DNA from: Cyanobacteria bacterium OH_CDB_58
Lineage (GTDB): Bacteria > Cyanobacteriota > Vampirovibrionia > Gastranaerophilales > Gastranaerophilaceae
DNA: 6,409 nucleotides
NCBI GenBank assembly: GCA_023435965.1
Contig: JAEZLC010000189.1
Coordinates: forward strand, 1-6,409
Reading direction: 5' to 3'
Part shown: in pieces, positions 1 through 6,409 of the stretch
How the letters are laid out: each line of letters begins with the position of its first letter
Numbering within the stretch: position 1 is the first letter of the stretch
Notes under the pieces: model-generated
Told to the model about the DNA's origin: nothing
The model's input: only the letters and a program-made list of their open reading frames with translations
The model's database searches: none
Made by a program: the position numbers and the translations under genes

Positions 1-547
1 CAATTCTACTCCTAAGCTAGGACGTTCTGAGGGAAATAAAATAGTAATAGATCTGCTTCAATCCGCAAATATTAAGTCTTCTGATACAGTCGTTTTGACT
101 TACTATGATGCAAAAAAATTCGAAAAATACATAGGCAAGCAAAAATATAAAATGTTCTGGATAGATAAGTATAATTTTACAGGTTATATAGTTCCTCAGG
201 ATTATACGTACAAAACAATCGTTATAAATGGTAAAATTCTGTTTTATGACAATCTGAAACTTAATGATACCAAACTTTTTGAGCAAAAGTTTTATAATAA
301 TTTCATAAAAAATATGAAAAAGGGCGATAAGCTTGCAATAGTGGTTTTGAAAACAGTATCATTCTTCAATGAAAAGCAGATGAAGGAAATAACCTCAAAG
401 CCAACTACATATTATGATACTCCTTTTTTGTTTATGGTTTTCTCATATGTTAAAAACAATTCTGTAGCGATAAGCTCTAAATACTTAAAACCCAAACAAG
501 TACTAGAAACAGGTGATTGGGCGGTTATTGTTTTTGAAAAACAATAG
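1..547 (+). CDS. Hypothetical protein, C-terminal part (5' end outside window)
   Basis: The frame is open from base 2 to the TAG at 545-547, giving 182 residues with no stop, so the gene starts outside the window. A TTG at 95 is in frame but is probably internal, because the codons before it read as normal protein. The visible part looks like a soluble alternating alpha/beta domain rich in Lys, Tyr, Phe and Asn. It has hydrophobic beta-like stretches (around DTVVLTYYD, DKLAIVVLK and DWAVIVFEK) and no transmembrane helix. I do not recognise the family. One weak possibility is the C-terminal extracytoplasmic domain of a multi-membrane glycosyltransferase (GT39/ArnT-like), which often end in such a domain, but no diagnostic motif is visible. 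The gene converges on recG and their stop codons abut. Base composition resembles the neighbouring genes, so nothing suggests recent transfer. Confident as coding, not as to function. Confidence 0.75.
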   Translation, partial: NSTPKLGRSEGNKIVIDLLQSANIKSSDTVVLTYYDAKKFEKYIGKQKYKMFWIDKYNFTGYIVPQDYTYKTIVINGKILFYDNLKLNDTKLFEQKFYNNFIKNMKKGDKLAIVVLKTVSFFNEKQMKEITSKPTTYYDTPFLFMVFSYVKNNSVAISSKYLKPKQVLETGDWAVIVFEKQ

Positions 548-549
548 CT
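523..549. terminator. Palindrome at convergent gene ends, possible bidirectional terminator
   Basis: Bases 526-535 and 537-546 are perfect reverse complements (10-bp arms around G536). As plus-strand RNA the stem can extend through a U525-G547 wobble, G524-C548 and a G523-U549 wobble, leaving a loop of about 3-5 nt. It covers the last codons and stop of the plus-strand gene and reaches the recG stop. The stem is mostly A/T and no clear U-tract follows on either strand, so it is not a canonical intrinsic terminator. It could instead act with Rho or protect 3' ends from exonucleases. The structure is visible in the sequence, while the function is inferred from its position between convergent genes. 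Confidence 0.4.
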
Positions 550-2971
550 AGTCAAGAGTAGCGATGTCTGATGAGGTCGAAAAATTGGAATCCAAGTAGT
601 GTTTAAGTGCCTTGAAATCATTGATGTTATTATTTTTTAAGAATTTAAAAGCACATTCTCTCGCCTGTTCAAGTATATGTAAGTCCTTGGTAAGGTCGGT
701 CAGGTTAAGTTCAGGGAGTCCGCTTTGCCTTAATCCCAAAAACTCGCCAGGACCTCTTATTTCCAAATCTTTTTCTGCGATAACAAAGCCATCATTTGTT
801 TGTGCCAGAATGTTCAGCCTGTTAAGGGTGTCTTTTGATGAAGAAGAACTTATAAGAATACAGAAAGATTGTGCCTTTCCTCTGCCGACCCTACCTCTTA
901 GCTGGTGCAGCTGGGACAATCCAAATCTTTCCGCATTATCTATAACCATCACGGTTGCATTAGGAACATCTACACCCACCTCAACCACCGTCGTGCTGAC
1001 AAGGATGTCATAGTTTTTGTTTTTAAAGTCTGCCATAACCTGATCTTTTTCTTCGGGCTTCATTTTACCGTGAAGCAGGCCTACTTTTAGATCAGAAAAT
1101 TCTCCAGCTTGGAGGTCTTCTGCTTCTTTTGTCGCAGCTTTTGCTGAGAGAGTTTCAGACTCATCGATTAGTGGAAATATTATGTATGCTTGATGTCCAA
1201 GTTCAACTTGCTGCCTAATAAGGTTATAAGCCTGTTGTCTTTTATTTGCATTTATTAATGCCGTTTTAATGGCCTTCCTACCCTTAGGAAGCTCGTCTAT
1301 TATCGTCAAATCCAAGTCTCCGTGGACTGTAAGTGCCAAGGTTCTGGGGATAGGAGTCGCAGTCATAGTGAGAACCTGAGGTATTGTTGCTTTTGTTTTT
1401 AATGCATTTCTTTGTTTAACACCAAACCTGTGCTGCTCATCTATGACGATTGCACCGAGGTTGCAAAATTCTATATTGTCCTGAATTAATGAATGAGTCC
1501 CTACCGCTATGTTTATTTGTCCGTTTAACAGGTCAGTTTCAAGCTTGTTTCTGAGTTTTTTGTTGTTTGAGGAGGTAAACAATCCAATACTTATTCCAAA
1601 CGGAGTGAGCCAGTTAACAAAGTTGTTAAAATGCTGTTGTGCCAAAATCTCTGTCGGAGCCATAATCGCACCTTGAAAATTATTCTCTATCGCTGCTAGG
1701 AGCATAATGCAGGCTACAACTGTTTTTCCGCTACCAACGTCGCCTTGTAAAAGCCTTTGCATAGGCATTTCGCTGTTTATGTCGTTTAGAATTTCATTTA
1801 TAGCCCTTTGTTGAGCACCTGTTAGTTCAAAAGGAAGTTTTTCAATAAAGCTTTTCACCAGCCCCTTTTCTTTTATGCTTATAGGAAGGGTTTTTATATT
1901 TGAGGCATTTTCTTCCCTTAGCAATCCCAATTTTAGCTGGAGAACAAACAATTCTTCAAAGACAAGTGAGTACCTTGCTTGTTCAAGGGTTTCAATGTCT
2001 TTTGGAAAGTGTATTTGCTCTATTGCATCTTGTCTGTTTAGCAGTTTGAACTGGTTTATTATTTCTTCGGGAAGAAGATTTGTGATTTGCTCTTTGTAGT
2101 CCTGAAGGGCATTAAATATAGCTCTTCTTAGAGTTTTTACATTAAGGTTTTCGACAAGCGAATATACCGGTACAATCCTGCCCAGATGTATATTTTCCCC
2201 TTCGTAGAACTCTGAATTTATGAGTTGGTATTGAGGCTTGTCAATTGTATATAGTCCGCTGTAATTGTCTTTTTTTACTGTTCCTGAGACGATTATGCTC
2301 GAATCTTTCGGGAACTGAGCTTTGTATCTTTCGAGCATATATCTATTTGCTTTTTGATAGAAAAAGCTTAATTCGGTAGCAGCGGTTTCATCCGTTATTC
2401 TAACCGTCACAATAGATAAATTGCTCTTTGTCGTGAAAGCTTTAAGGGACGATATTTTCCCAAAAATAGTCACGTCTTCGCCTTCTCTTAAATCTTTTAT
2501 AAAACATCGAGATGAGTAGTCTATGTGTTTTTTGGGGAAGTAGTTTATAAGGTCAAAAACCGTGTAGATGCCTAGTTTGTTTAACAAATAAGCTACCTTG
2601 GGACCAACGCCTTTTACGTAAGTTACGTCTTGGTCGTAAATGCTTTTGCTTTGATTATTTGTAGATGAACCTTCTTCTTTTTTTTCTAGAGACGGGTTCA
2701 GCTCTGCTCTTAGAATACTTATTAAGCGCTTAATTATCTTTTTTCTTTGGGGTAAATTCTCGTGCGGGTACGCTTCAAAACTTTCAATTATTGGTAGCCA
2801 CTTTGGATCTTTTTTCGAAAGTTTATAAATATTCTTAATCTCTTTTTTTATAAAGCCTGAAAAGGTCGATTCTTTGCCTTTTATGTCAATGTACTGGTGT
2901 TTTTCTTCCACACCAATTGCCATTTTTATTTGCTCTAAATTAACATCTTTTAAGTAGCTTTCTAAAATCAT
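548..2971 (-). CDS. recG: ATP-dependent DNA helicase RecG
   Basis: RecG is a cytoplasmic superfamily 2 translocase that reverses stalled replication forks and branch-migrates Holliday junctions and D-loops. The 807-residue product is full length. Residues 1-95 or so form a predicted helical N-terminal extension, followed by a polar linker (about 96-112). A helix-hairpin-helix-like segment (VKGVGPKVAYLL, about 119-130) and the OB-fold wedge that splits branched DNA (about 150-260) come next. Helicase motifs are intact: Walker A GDVGSGKT (410-417), DEQHRFG (511-517), TMTATPIPRT (535-544) and QLRGRVGRG (690-698). The C-terminal region typical of RecG (about 726-753, with EKDLEIRGPGEFLG) is also present. 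The ATG lies one base after the cyclase stop (TAAAATG) with no good Shine-Dalgarno, which suggests translational coupling. The stop TAG directly abuts the convergent gene's stop. An A8 run encodes part of the linker. No key residue is missing. Confidence 0.97.
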   Translation of the reverse strand: MILESYLKDVNLEQIKMAIGVEEKHQYIDIKGKESTFSGFIKKEIKNIYKLSKKDPKWLPIIESFEAYPHENLPQRKKIIKRLISILRAELNPSLEKKEEGSSTNNQSKSIYDQDVTYVKGVGPKVAYLLNKLGIYTVFDLINYFPKKHIDYSSRCFIKDLREGEDVTIFGKISSLKAFTTKSNLSIVTVRITDETAATELSFFYQKANRYMLERYKAQFPKDSSIIVSGTVKKDNYSGLYTIDKPQYQLINSEFYEGENIHLGRIVPVYSLVENLNVKTLRRAIFNALQDYKEQITNLLPEEIINQFKLLNRQDAIEQIHFPKDIETLEQARYSLVFEELFVLQLKLGLLREENASNIKTLPISIKEKGLVKSFIEKLPFELTGAQQRAINEILNDINSEMPMQRLLQGDVGSGKTVVACIMLLAAIENNFQGAIMAPTEILAQQHFNNFVNWLTPFGISIGLFTSSNNKKLRNKLETDLLNGQINIAVGTHSLIQDNIEFCNLGAIVIDEQHRFGVKQRNALKTKATIPQVLTMTATPIPRTLALTVHGDLDLTIIDELPKGRKAIKTALINANKRQQAYNLIRQQVELGHQAYIIFPLIDESETLSAKAATKEAEDLQAGEFSDLKVGLLHGKMKPEEKDQVMADFKNKNYDILVSTTVVEVGVDVPNATVMVIDNAERFGLSQLHQLRGRVGRGKAQSFCILISSSSSKDTLNRLNILAQTNDGFVIAEKDLEIRGPGEFLGLRQSGLPELNLTDLTKDLHILEQARECAFKFLKNNNINDFKALKHYLDSNFSTSSDIATLD

Positions 2972-2972
2972 T

Positions 2973-4952
2973 TTAATTGTCTGTTATTCTTAAAACTTCA
3001 TAAATATCTATTTTTTTGGCTTTTCCTCTGATTTTAACATCGCTAATTTTTATAACATCTGCGATGGAAGTTATATGTTTGTAAGTGTTTTCGCTTATGA
3101 GGAATTGCGTTTTATATATTTTATTGTGTGCTTCTATCCTGCTAGCAAGGTTTACGGTATCTCCTATTACGGTGTATTCGAGCCTTTCTTCAGATCCTAC
3201 GTTTCCGACAAAGGCTTCTCCTGTATTTATACCTATACCGATCGTTATTTTGGGTTTGCCTTCACTAATCCATTTATTTTGGAGGACTTTCACTTTTTTA
3301 AGTATTTCTTGAGCGCATTTTACCGCGTTTATTGCGTGTTTTTTGTTTTTGATAGGTTCTCCAAAGATTGCCATAATAGCATCTCCCATGAACTTGTTAA
3401 GAACTCCATCGTGTTTACGTATTATCGGCTCAACGGCACTGAAGTATTCGTTTAGTATCCCTGTGACTTCTTCAGCACTCAGGTTTTCTGATATTGAGGT
3501 AAACCCCCTGATATCAGCGAAAAGTATGGTTACTTCTGATTTTATTCCGCCAACTTTTACATGATCAATATTTTGCATAACGTTTTGCATAATATCCTTT
3601 GAGATATATTTACCCATAACGTTTTGAATTTTTTCCTTATTTTGACCTTCTATAATGTAGCGGTAAGAGTAGCCAAATGCGATTACAATCATTCCTGTTA
3701 CTATTGGTGTAAAAAGAGATATCTCTATGTTATTTGATAAAAACATGTTATAAAAAATGATGTGTGCACAGGTCAACATTGAGGTGAAAGCAAGTGAAAC
3801 AATTATTGAATATCTGCTTATGATCCAAAAAGTCAGCCAACCGAACAACAATGACAAAAGCAGAGTTATTATAGGGTTTCTTTCAATAAAGAATTTATTG
3901 TCAATCATATTGTTAACAGCTGTTGCCTGAATATCGACTCCTGAATGTTTTAGAAGAATTGGAGTATTTCTTCGATCTTCAAGACTTTGTGAGTTAGCAT
4001 TTCCGCCTACAATAACAATTTTATCTTTAAAAATTTCTGGATTGATAGCGGGACGCTTACCTTCTTTTATTGCTTTTTGGGCATTAATTATATCAATTGC
4101 GGAATAGTGGTTGTGAGAATAAAACTCATCTTTTGGCTTGTACCAACTGAAATTTGTGAAGATTCCAGACCAGTTGGAATATACGGAATTATTTGATTTT
4201 TTCTGAGAAACCGGTATTCTTAAAGCCTTGCAGCCGTCATCCGAGCATAGAAAATGATCATAAAGTGCAAAATCTTTCACCCCTGTTTTTAGGGAATATG
4301 CACTTAACGCAAGAGACGGGTACAATTTCCCCTTATATTCCACAACGGGCATATATCTTCTTATAACACCGTCTTTATCCATAGGTATCATCACAGAACC
4401 CAACGCCGGAACGTTTTCTATGAAGTCTTTTGGGAATTTTGTTACCCCAAAGTAATTTGAGTCTATTTTTCTTATTCTTTTATCTTTTATGTTAACCAGT
4501 GATTTTTTTTCAAATAATTCATCGTAACTAGTCGGGAGTATATCGCCGCTATTGTTGTTTGTCGAATACAGGTTGAACCCAGAGACAAACGTATGAAGGT
4601 TAGGAAGCCTTTTGTAAAAGCTTTGATCTGCCTTTGGATTATATGAATCAGGAGATGTTATAACCGCATCAAAAAGTATTGCTTTTGCTTTGGCTTCATT
4701 TTGCAAAAATTCAAAAATGTCTGTGTATAAGGATCTGGGCCATGGCCATCTGATGTATTCTAGAGATTTGTCATCAATAACGACAATTACAATATCGTCA
4801 GAGCCATACTCTTTTTGATTGTACGTAATTTGTTTTACCGCATAATCATTGGCACTTCTATCTAAGAACTGCGTAGATATTATATATGCAATTGTTGCTA
4901 CAAATAAAAACGAAATAATAACAATAGTAAGTGAGCTTTTAAATCTTTTCAT
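2973..4952 (-). CDS. CHASE2-domain class III adenylyl cyclase (membrane cAMP synthase)
   Basis: This is a predicted one-component membrane sensor that makes cAMP from ATP. Its 659 residues comprise an N-terminal transmembrane helix (about 7-28), an extracytoplasmic CHASE2 sensor (about 30-358, with IDDKSLEYIRWPWPRS near its start and DKIVIVGG and GVDIQATAV near its end), three transmembrane helices (about 359-378, 381-402 and 411-434), a short linker, and a cyclase domain (about 470-655). Catalytic residues look complete: metal-binding D480 (FADIRGFT) and D524 (GDAIMAIFG), adenine-selecting K520, T594 at the second substrate-selecting position (YTVIGD), and N601 and R605 (VNLASRIE). Lys plus Thr is the class IIIb pattern, which supports ATP over GTP; some IIIb enzymes respond to bicarbonate. 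C236 and C241 are the only extracytoplasmic cysteines. An in-frame TAA upstream excludes an earlier start. It sits 45 bp after the TsaC-like gene and 1 bp before recG. The sensed signal is unknown. Confidence 0.93.
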   Translation of the reverse strand: MKRFKSSLTIVIISFLFVATIAYIISTQFLDRSANDYAVKQITYNQKEYGSDDIVIVVIDDKSLEYIRWPWPRSLYTDIFEFLQNEAKAKAILFDAVITSPDSYNPKADQSFYKRLPNLHTFVSGFNLYSTNNNSGDILPTSYDELFEKKSLVNIKDKRIRKIDSNYFGVTKFPKDFIENVPALGSVMIPMDKDGVIRRYMPVVEYKGKLYPSLALSAYSLKTGVKDFALYDHFLCSDDGCKALRIPVSQKKSNNSVYSNWSGIFTNFSWYKPKDEFYSHNHYSAIDIINAQKAIKEGKRPAINPEIFKDKIVIVGGNANSQSLEDRRNTPILLKHSGVDIQATAVNNMIDNKFFIERNPIITLLLSLLFGWLTFWIISRYSIIVSLAFTSMLTCAHIIFYNMFLSNNIEISLFTPIVTGMIVIAFGYSYRYIIEGQNKEKIQNVMGKYISKDIMQNVMQNIDHVKVGGIKSEVTILFADIRGFTSISENLSAEEVTGILNEYFSAVEPIIRKHDGVLNKFMGDAIMAIFGEPIKNKKHAINAVKCAQEILKKVKVLQNKWISEGKPKITIGIGINTGEAFVGNVGSEERLEYTVIGDTVNLASRIEAHNKIYKTQFLISENTYKHITSIADVIKISDVKIRGKAKKIDIYEVLRITDN

Positions 4953-4997
4953 ATAATAATTTTACCTAACATCAACACCTTTTGGCAAATGTTACGC
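4953..4997 (-). promoter_or_regulatory. Cyclase leader with inverted repeat beside the ribosome binding site
   Basis: This 45-bp gap is the only true intergenic space on the minus strand. Read on that strand it contains TAACAT (4994-4989) and its exact reverse complement ATGTTA (4972-4967), separated by 16 bases. Inside them GCC and GGT can pair around an AAAA loop. The probable Shine-Dalgarno TTAGGT (4969-4964) overlaps the second arm and lies 11 bases before the ATG at 4952, which is rather far. Such a hairpin could limit cyclase translation. The arms are short and no U-tract follows, so it is not a terminator. I see no convincing -35/-10 promoter here. The structure is visible, and any regulation is inferred. 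Confidence 0.3.
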
Positions 4998-5597
4998 TTA
5001 CTCTTCAATTTTTACGGCACCTTGTCTTAGAATTTTGATCTCATCATTTAGTGCCAGAGCAACAGTGGATTCTAGTCCTTTTGCTTCAAATCCATAGTCT
5101 TCAAAAGTGTAATCCACAAATTCACCGATGAAATTTTTCGCTTCTTCGTAGTTTTTAGCAGATGGCTGTGATGAAAGATTGGCACTGGTTGTCGCTAATA
5201 CGTGCCCATCTATTACTTCGCATAGTCTTTTGAAAAACTCGTTGTTTGGAACCCTTATTCCAACAGTATTATTGCCCGAAGTAATTGTTGGAGGCGTTTT
5301 TTCTGTTTTTTCGAATATTAACGTCAAAGCCCCAGGGAAATGATTTTTAATAAGCTGATTTGCTTTTTTCGGGACTGTTTTTACGTAAGGCAGCAAATTT
5401 TCAATGTCGTTTGACATAAGAATTAGAGGTTTAGAGGTGTCTCTGTTCTTTAAACTGTAGATTTTTTCAACTCCTTCTTTAGAGTTTGGCAAACAACCTA
5501 CCCCCCAAACCGTGTCTGTTACAAAGGAGATTACTCCTCCATTTTTTAAGGTATCATTAAGTTTTTTTGTGAAATTAACGTCGTTTAAAATGTCCAT
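4998..5597 (-). CDS. L-threonylcarbamoyladenylate synthase (YrdC/Sua5/TsaC family)
   Basis: The enzyme makes threonylcarbamoyl-AMP from threonine, bicarbonate and ATP. This is the first step of t6A formation at position 37 of tRNAs that read ANN codons, and the TsaD complex then transfers the group. From the chosen ATG the protein has 199 residues, a single YrdC domain like E. coli TsaC (about 190) without the extra C-terminal domain of longer Sua5 proteins. Visible motifs are GGVISFVTDTVWGVG (20-34), the basic K-R...KPL signature (50-58), FPGALTL (87-93), TSANLS (137-142) and GLESTV (174-179). A TTG start four codons earlier (5609) is possible. I prefer the ATG at 5597 because GGAAGG (5607-5602) sits four bases upstream and would be overlapped by the TTG start. 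The start lies within the end of murJ, suggesting co-transcription and coupling. I leave the symbol blank because tsaC and sua5 naming differs between lineages. Confidence 0.93.
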   Translation of the reverse strand: MDILNDVNFTKKLNDTLKNGGVISFVTDTVWGVGCLPNSKEGVEKIYSLKNRDTSKPLILMSNDIENLLPYVKTVPKKANQLIKNHFPGALTLIFEKTEKTPPTITSGNNTVGIRVPNNEFFKRLCEVIDGHVLATTSANLSSQPSAKNYEEAKNFIGEFVDYTFEDYGFEAKGLESTVALALNDEIKILRQGAVKIEE

Positions 5598-6409
5598 ATA
5601 ACCTTCCAAATAGTTCTTTTACATATCCTACTCTTAAAATTGAAGCAAAAACCGCATATATAGAGAAGCAAATTACCAGCATAATACCTGTTTTCATAGC
5701 CAACATAATCCAGTTTGATGTGTCGATGATCCATAATTTGTAAATTACAAGGCTCAATAAATATGAAAGAGCCGCTGCTATGGTCATTTTAATAAGGTTT
5801 CTAAAATATAATTTGTAATCCATATCCATTTTCTTTAATAAGAAAATGCCTAGTAGTGTAGCGTTAAAAAGCGTCACAAGCGATGTTGAAAGAGTTATGC
5901 CCCCTATCCCTAGTGATTTTACGAAGAAAAAGTTCAATACGAATTTTAGTGCAATTGATGACAGTGCAACTAAAAATGGCGTTTTTGAATCGTTAAATGA
6001 GTAAAAAATTCTAGTTATAGAATCTCTGAAAACATAAGGGATGATGGCAATAGACAAGTATATTAGTGCTTGAGATACCATATAAGTGGCGTTTGAATCA
6101 AAGGCTCCTCTCTGGAATACAAGCTGTACAGCGTCGCTAGCCAGCAAAATTATTCCAATCAAGATGGGGAATGCAACAAAATTCAGCAGCCCAACTCCTT
6201 TGTTAAAGTAATATCTTATATCTTTGTAGTTTCCTTCCCCGACAAGCTTTGAAAAAATAGGAAATAACGGCACAAGGAATGCTGTAACCAATATTCCTAC
6301 CGGGAATTGAAAAATTCTATTCGCATAACCTATTGCAGACCAGGCTCCTGACGTCAGTTGCGACGCAAAGAACATATCAACGTACACATAAATTTGCCCT
6401 ACTGTAGAA
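5575..6409 (-). CDS. murJ: Lipid II flippase MurJ (MviN family), C-terminal half, 5' end outside window
   Basis: MurJ is a polytopic inner-membrane flippase of the MOP superfamily that moves the peptidoglycan precursor lipid II to the outer face. The frame stays open through the right edge, with 277 residues visible, slightly over half of a usual protein of about 500-530. Family features are the segment VDMFFASQL (fragment residues 10-18) and YANRIFQFPVGIL (28-40). The Arg at fragment residue 31 matches the cavity arginine (R270 in E. coli) implicated in substrate handling. RDSITRIFYSFNDSKTPF is the conserved segment before the last membrane helices. About seven hydrophobic helices follow one another, ending in a basic tail (HFKRR), as expected for the C-terminal half of a 14-helix protein. 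A GTG at 6387 is in frame but clearly internal. The stop TAA (5577-5575) lies inside the next gene, a 23-bp overlap implying one transcript. The N-terminal half and promoter are not visible. Confidence 0.93.
   Translation of the reverse strand, partial: STVGQIYVYVDMFFASQLTSGAWSAIGYANRIFQFPVGILVTAFLVPLFPIFSKLVGEGNYKDIRYYFNKGVGLLNFVAFPILIGIILLASDAVQLVFQRGAFDSNATYMVSQALIYLSIAIIPYVFRDSITRIFYSFNDSKTPFLVALSSIALKFVLNFFFVKSLGIGGITLSTSLVTLFNATLLGIFLLKKMDMDYKLYFRNLIKMTIAAALSYLLSLVIYKLWIIDTSNWIMLAMKTGIMLVICFSIYAVFASILRVGYVKELFGRLYGHFKRR
5602..5607 (-). promoter_or_regulatory. Shine-Dalgarno that decides the TsaC/Sua5 start
   Basis: On the minus strand GGAAGG is followed by TTAT and then the ATG at 5597-5595. 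It lies inside the last codons of murJ. Its spacing fits the ATG and rules against the TTG at 5609, which would overlap the site. This supports the 199-residue product over the 203-residue one. Confidence 0.6.

Noticed and set aside
95..97. TTG as a start codon for the left-edge gene
   Set aside because: The same frame is open back to the window edge with normal-looking residues and no ribosome binding site before the TTG, so the gene is truncated by the window rather than starting here.
17..286. 89-residue open frame on the minus strand
   Set aside because: It is antisense to the open plus-strand gene, has no family features, and its composition fits a shadow frame of AT-rich coding DNA.
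612..1013. 133-residue open frame on the plus strand opposite recG
   Set aside because: It is a shadow of the conserved RecG C-terminal helicase domain, with a low-complexity Ser/Leu-rich translation.
1274..1291. Hairpin of 7-bp arms with a 4-base loop (CTTCCTA / TAGGAAG) within recG
   Set aside because: It lies mid-gene between helicase motifs with no U-tract or start codon nearby, so it is most likely coding coincidence.
2294..2339. Inverted repeat of 10-bp arms (TATGCTCGAA / TTCGAGCATA) with a 26-bp spacer inside recG
   Set aside because: It encodes ordinary wedge-domain residues (MLERY and SSI), and a pair of this size with a long spacer is expected about by chance in 6.4 kb. Nothing nearby suggests a regulatory use.
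3075..3455. 126-residue open frame on the plus strand opposite the cyclase domain
   Set aside because: It is antisense to strongly conserved catalytic codons, and the aromatic-rich translation has no recognisable domain or ribosome binding site.
4738..4747. GGCCATGGCC palindrome in the cyclase gene
   Set aside because: It follows directly from the codons for the conserved WPWP signature of CHASE2.
6385..6387. GTG as a start codon for a short MurJ
   Set aside because: It lies in a conserved membrane segment in the middle of MurJ, and the frame continues upstream to the window edge.

Overview
The window is a compact, AT-rich bacterial chromosome segment with almost no non-coding DNA. Four genes on the minus strand run right to left in the order murJ (5' end missing) > threonylcarbamoyl-AMP synthase > CHASE2-class III adenylyl cyclase > recG. 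A fifth gene, cut off at its 5' end, lies on the plus strand at the left edge and converges on recG. I see no tRNA, rRNA, mobile element, CRISPR array, phage gene or integration scar.

Lineage (inference): the N-terminal 110 or so residues of RecG resemble, from memory, the helical extension of cyanobacterial RecG proteins. CHASE2-class III cyclases are also common in Cyanobacteria. With the low G+C and no photosynthesis gene in sight, a non-photosynthetic cyanobacterial relative (Melainabacteria/Vampirovibrionia, e.g. Gastranaerophilales) is my best guess. Other AT-rich phyla are not excluded.

Layout: 1-547, C-terminal part of an unrecognised plus-strand protein. 526-546, a near-perfect AT-rich palindrome ending on that gene's stop codon. 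548-2971, recG, whose stop codon abuts the plus-strand stop. 2973-4952, the membrane cyclase, one base upstream of recG. 4953-4997, the only intergenic gap (45 bp), holding an inverted repeat beside the cyclase ribosome binding site. 4998-5597, the t6A-pathway synthase, whose start overlaps the end of murJ by 23 bp. 5575-6409, the C-terminal half of the lipid II flippase MurJ.

The tight spacing of the four minus-strand genes (23-bp overlap, 45-bp gap, 1-bp gap) suggests one polycistronic transcript entering from the right. It would link cell-wall precursor export, tRNA modification, cAMP signalling and replication-fork repair. Three of the products are housekeeping enzymes, and the cyclase is the only signalling protein. 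I found no clear candidate for an undescribed defence or mobile system. The points worth a second look are the cyclase's operon context and sensor domain, the palindromic convergent junction, and the unidentified plus-strand protein.
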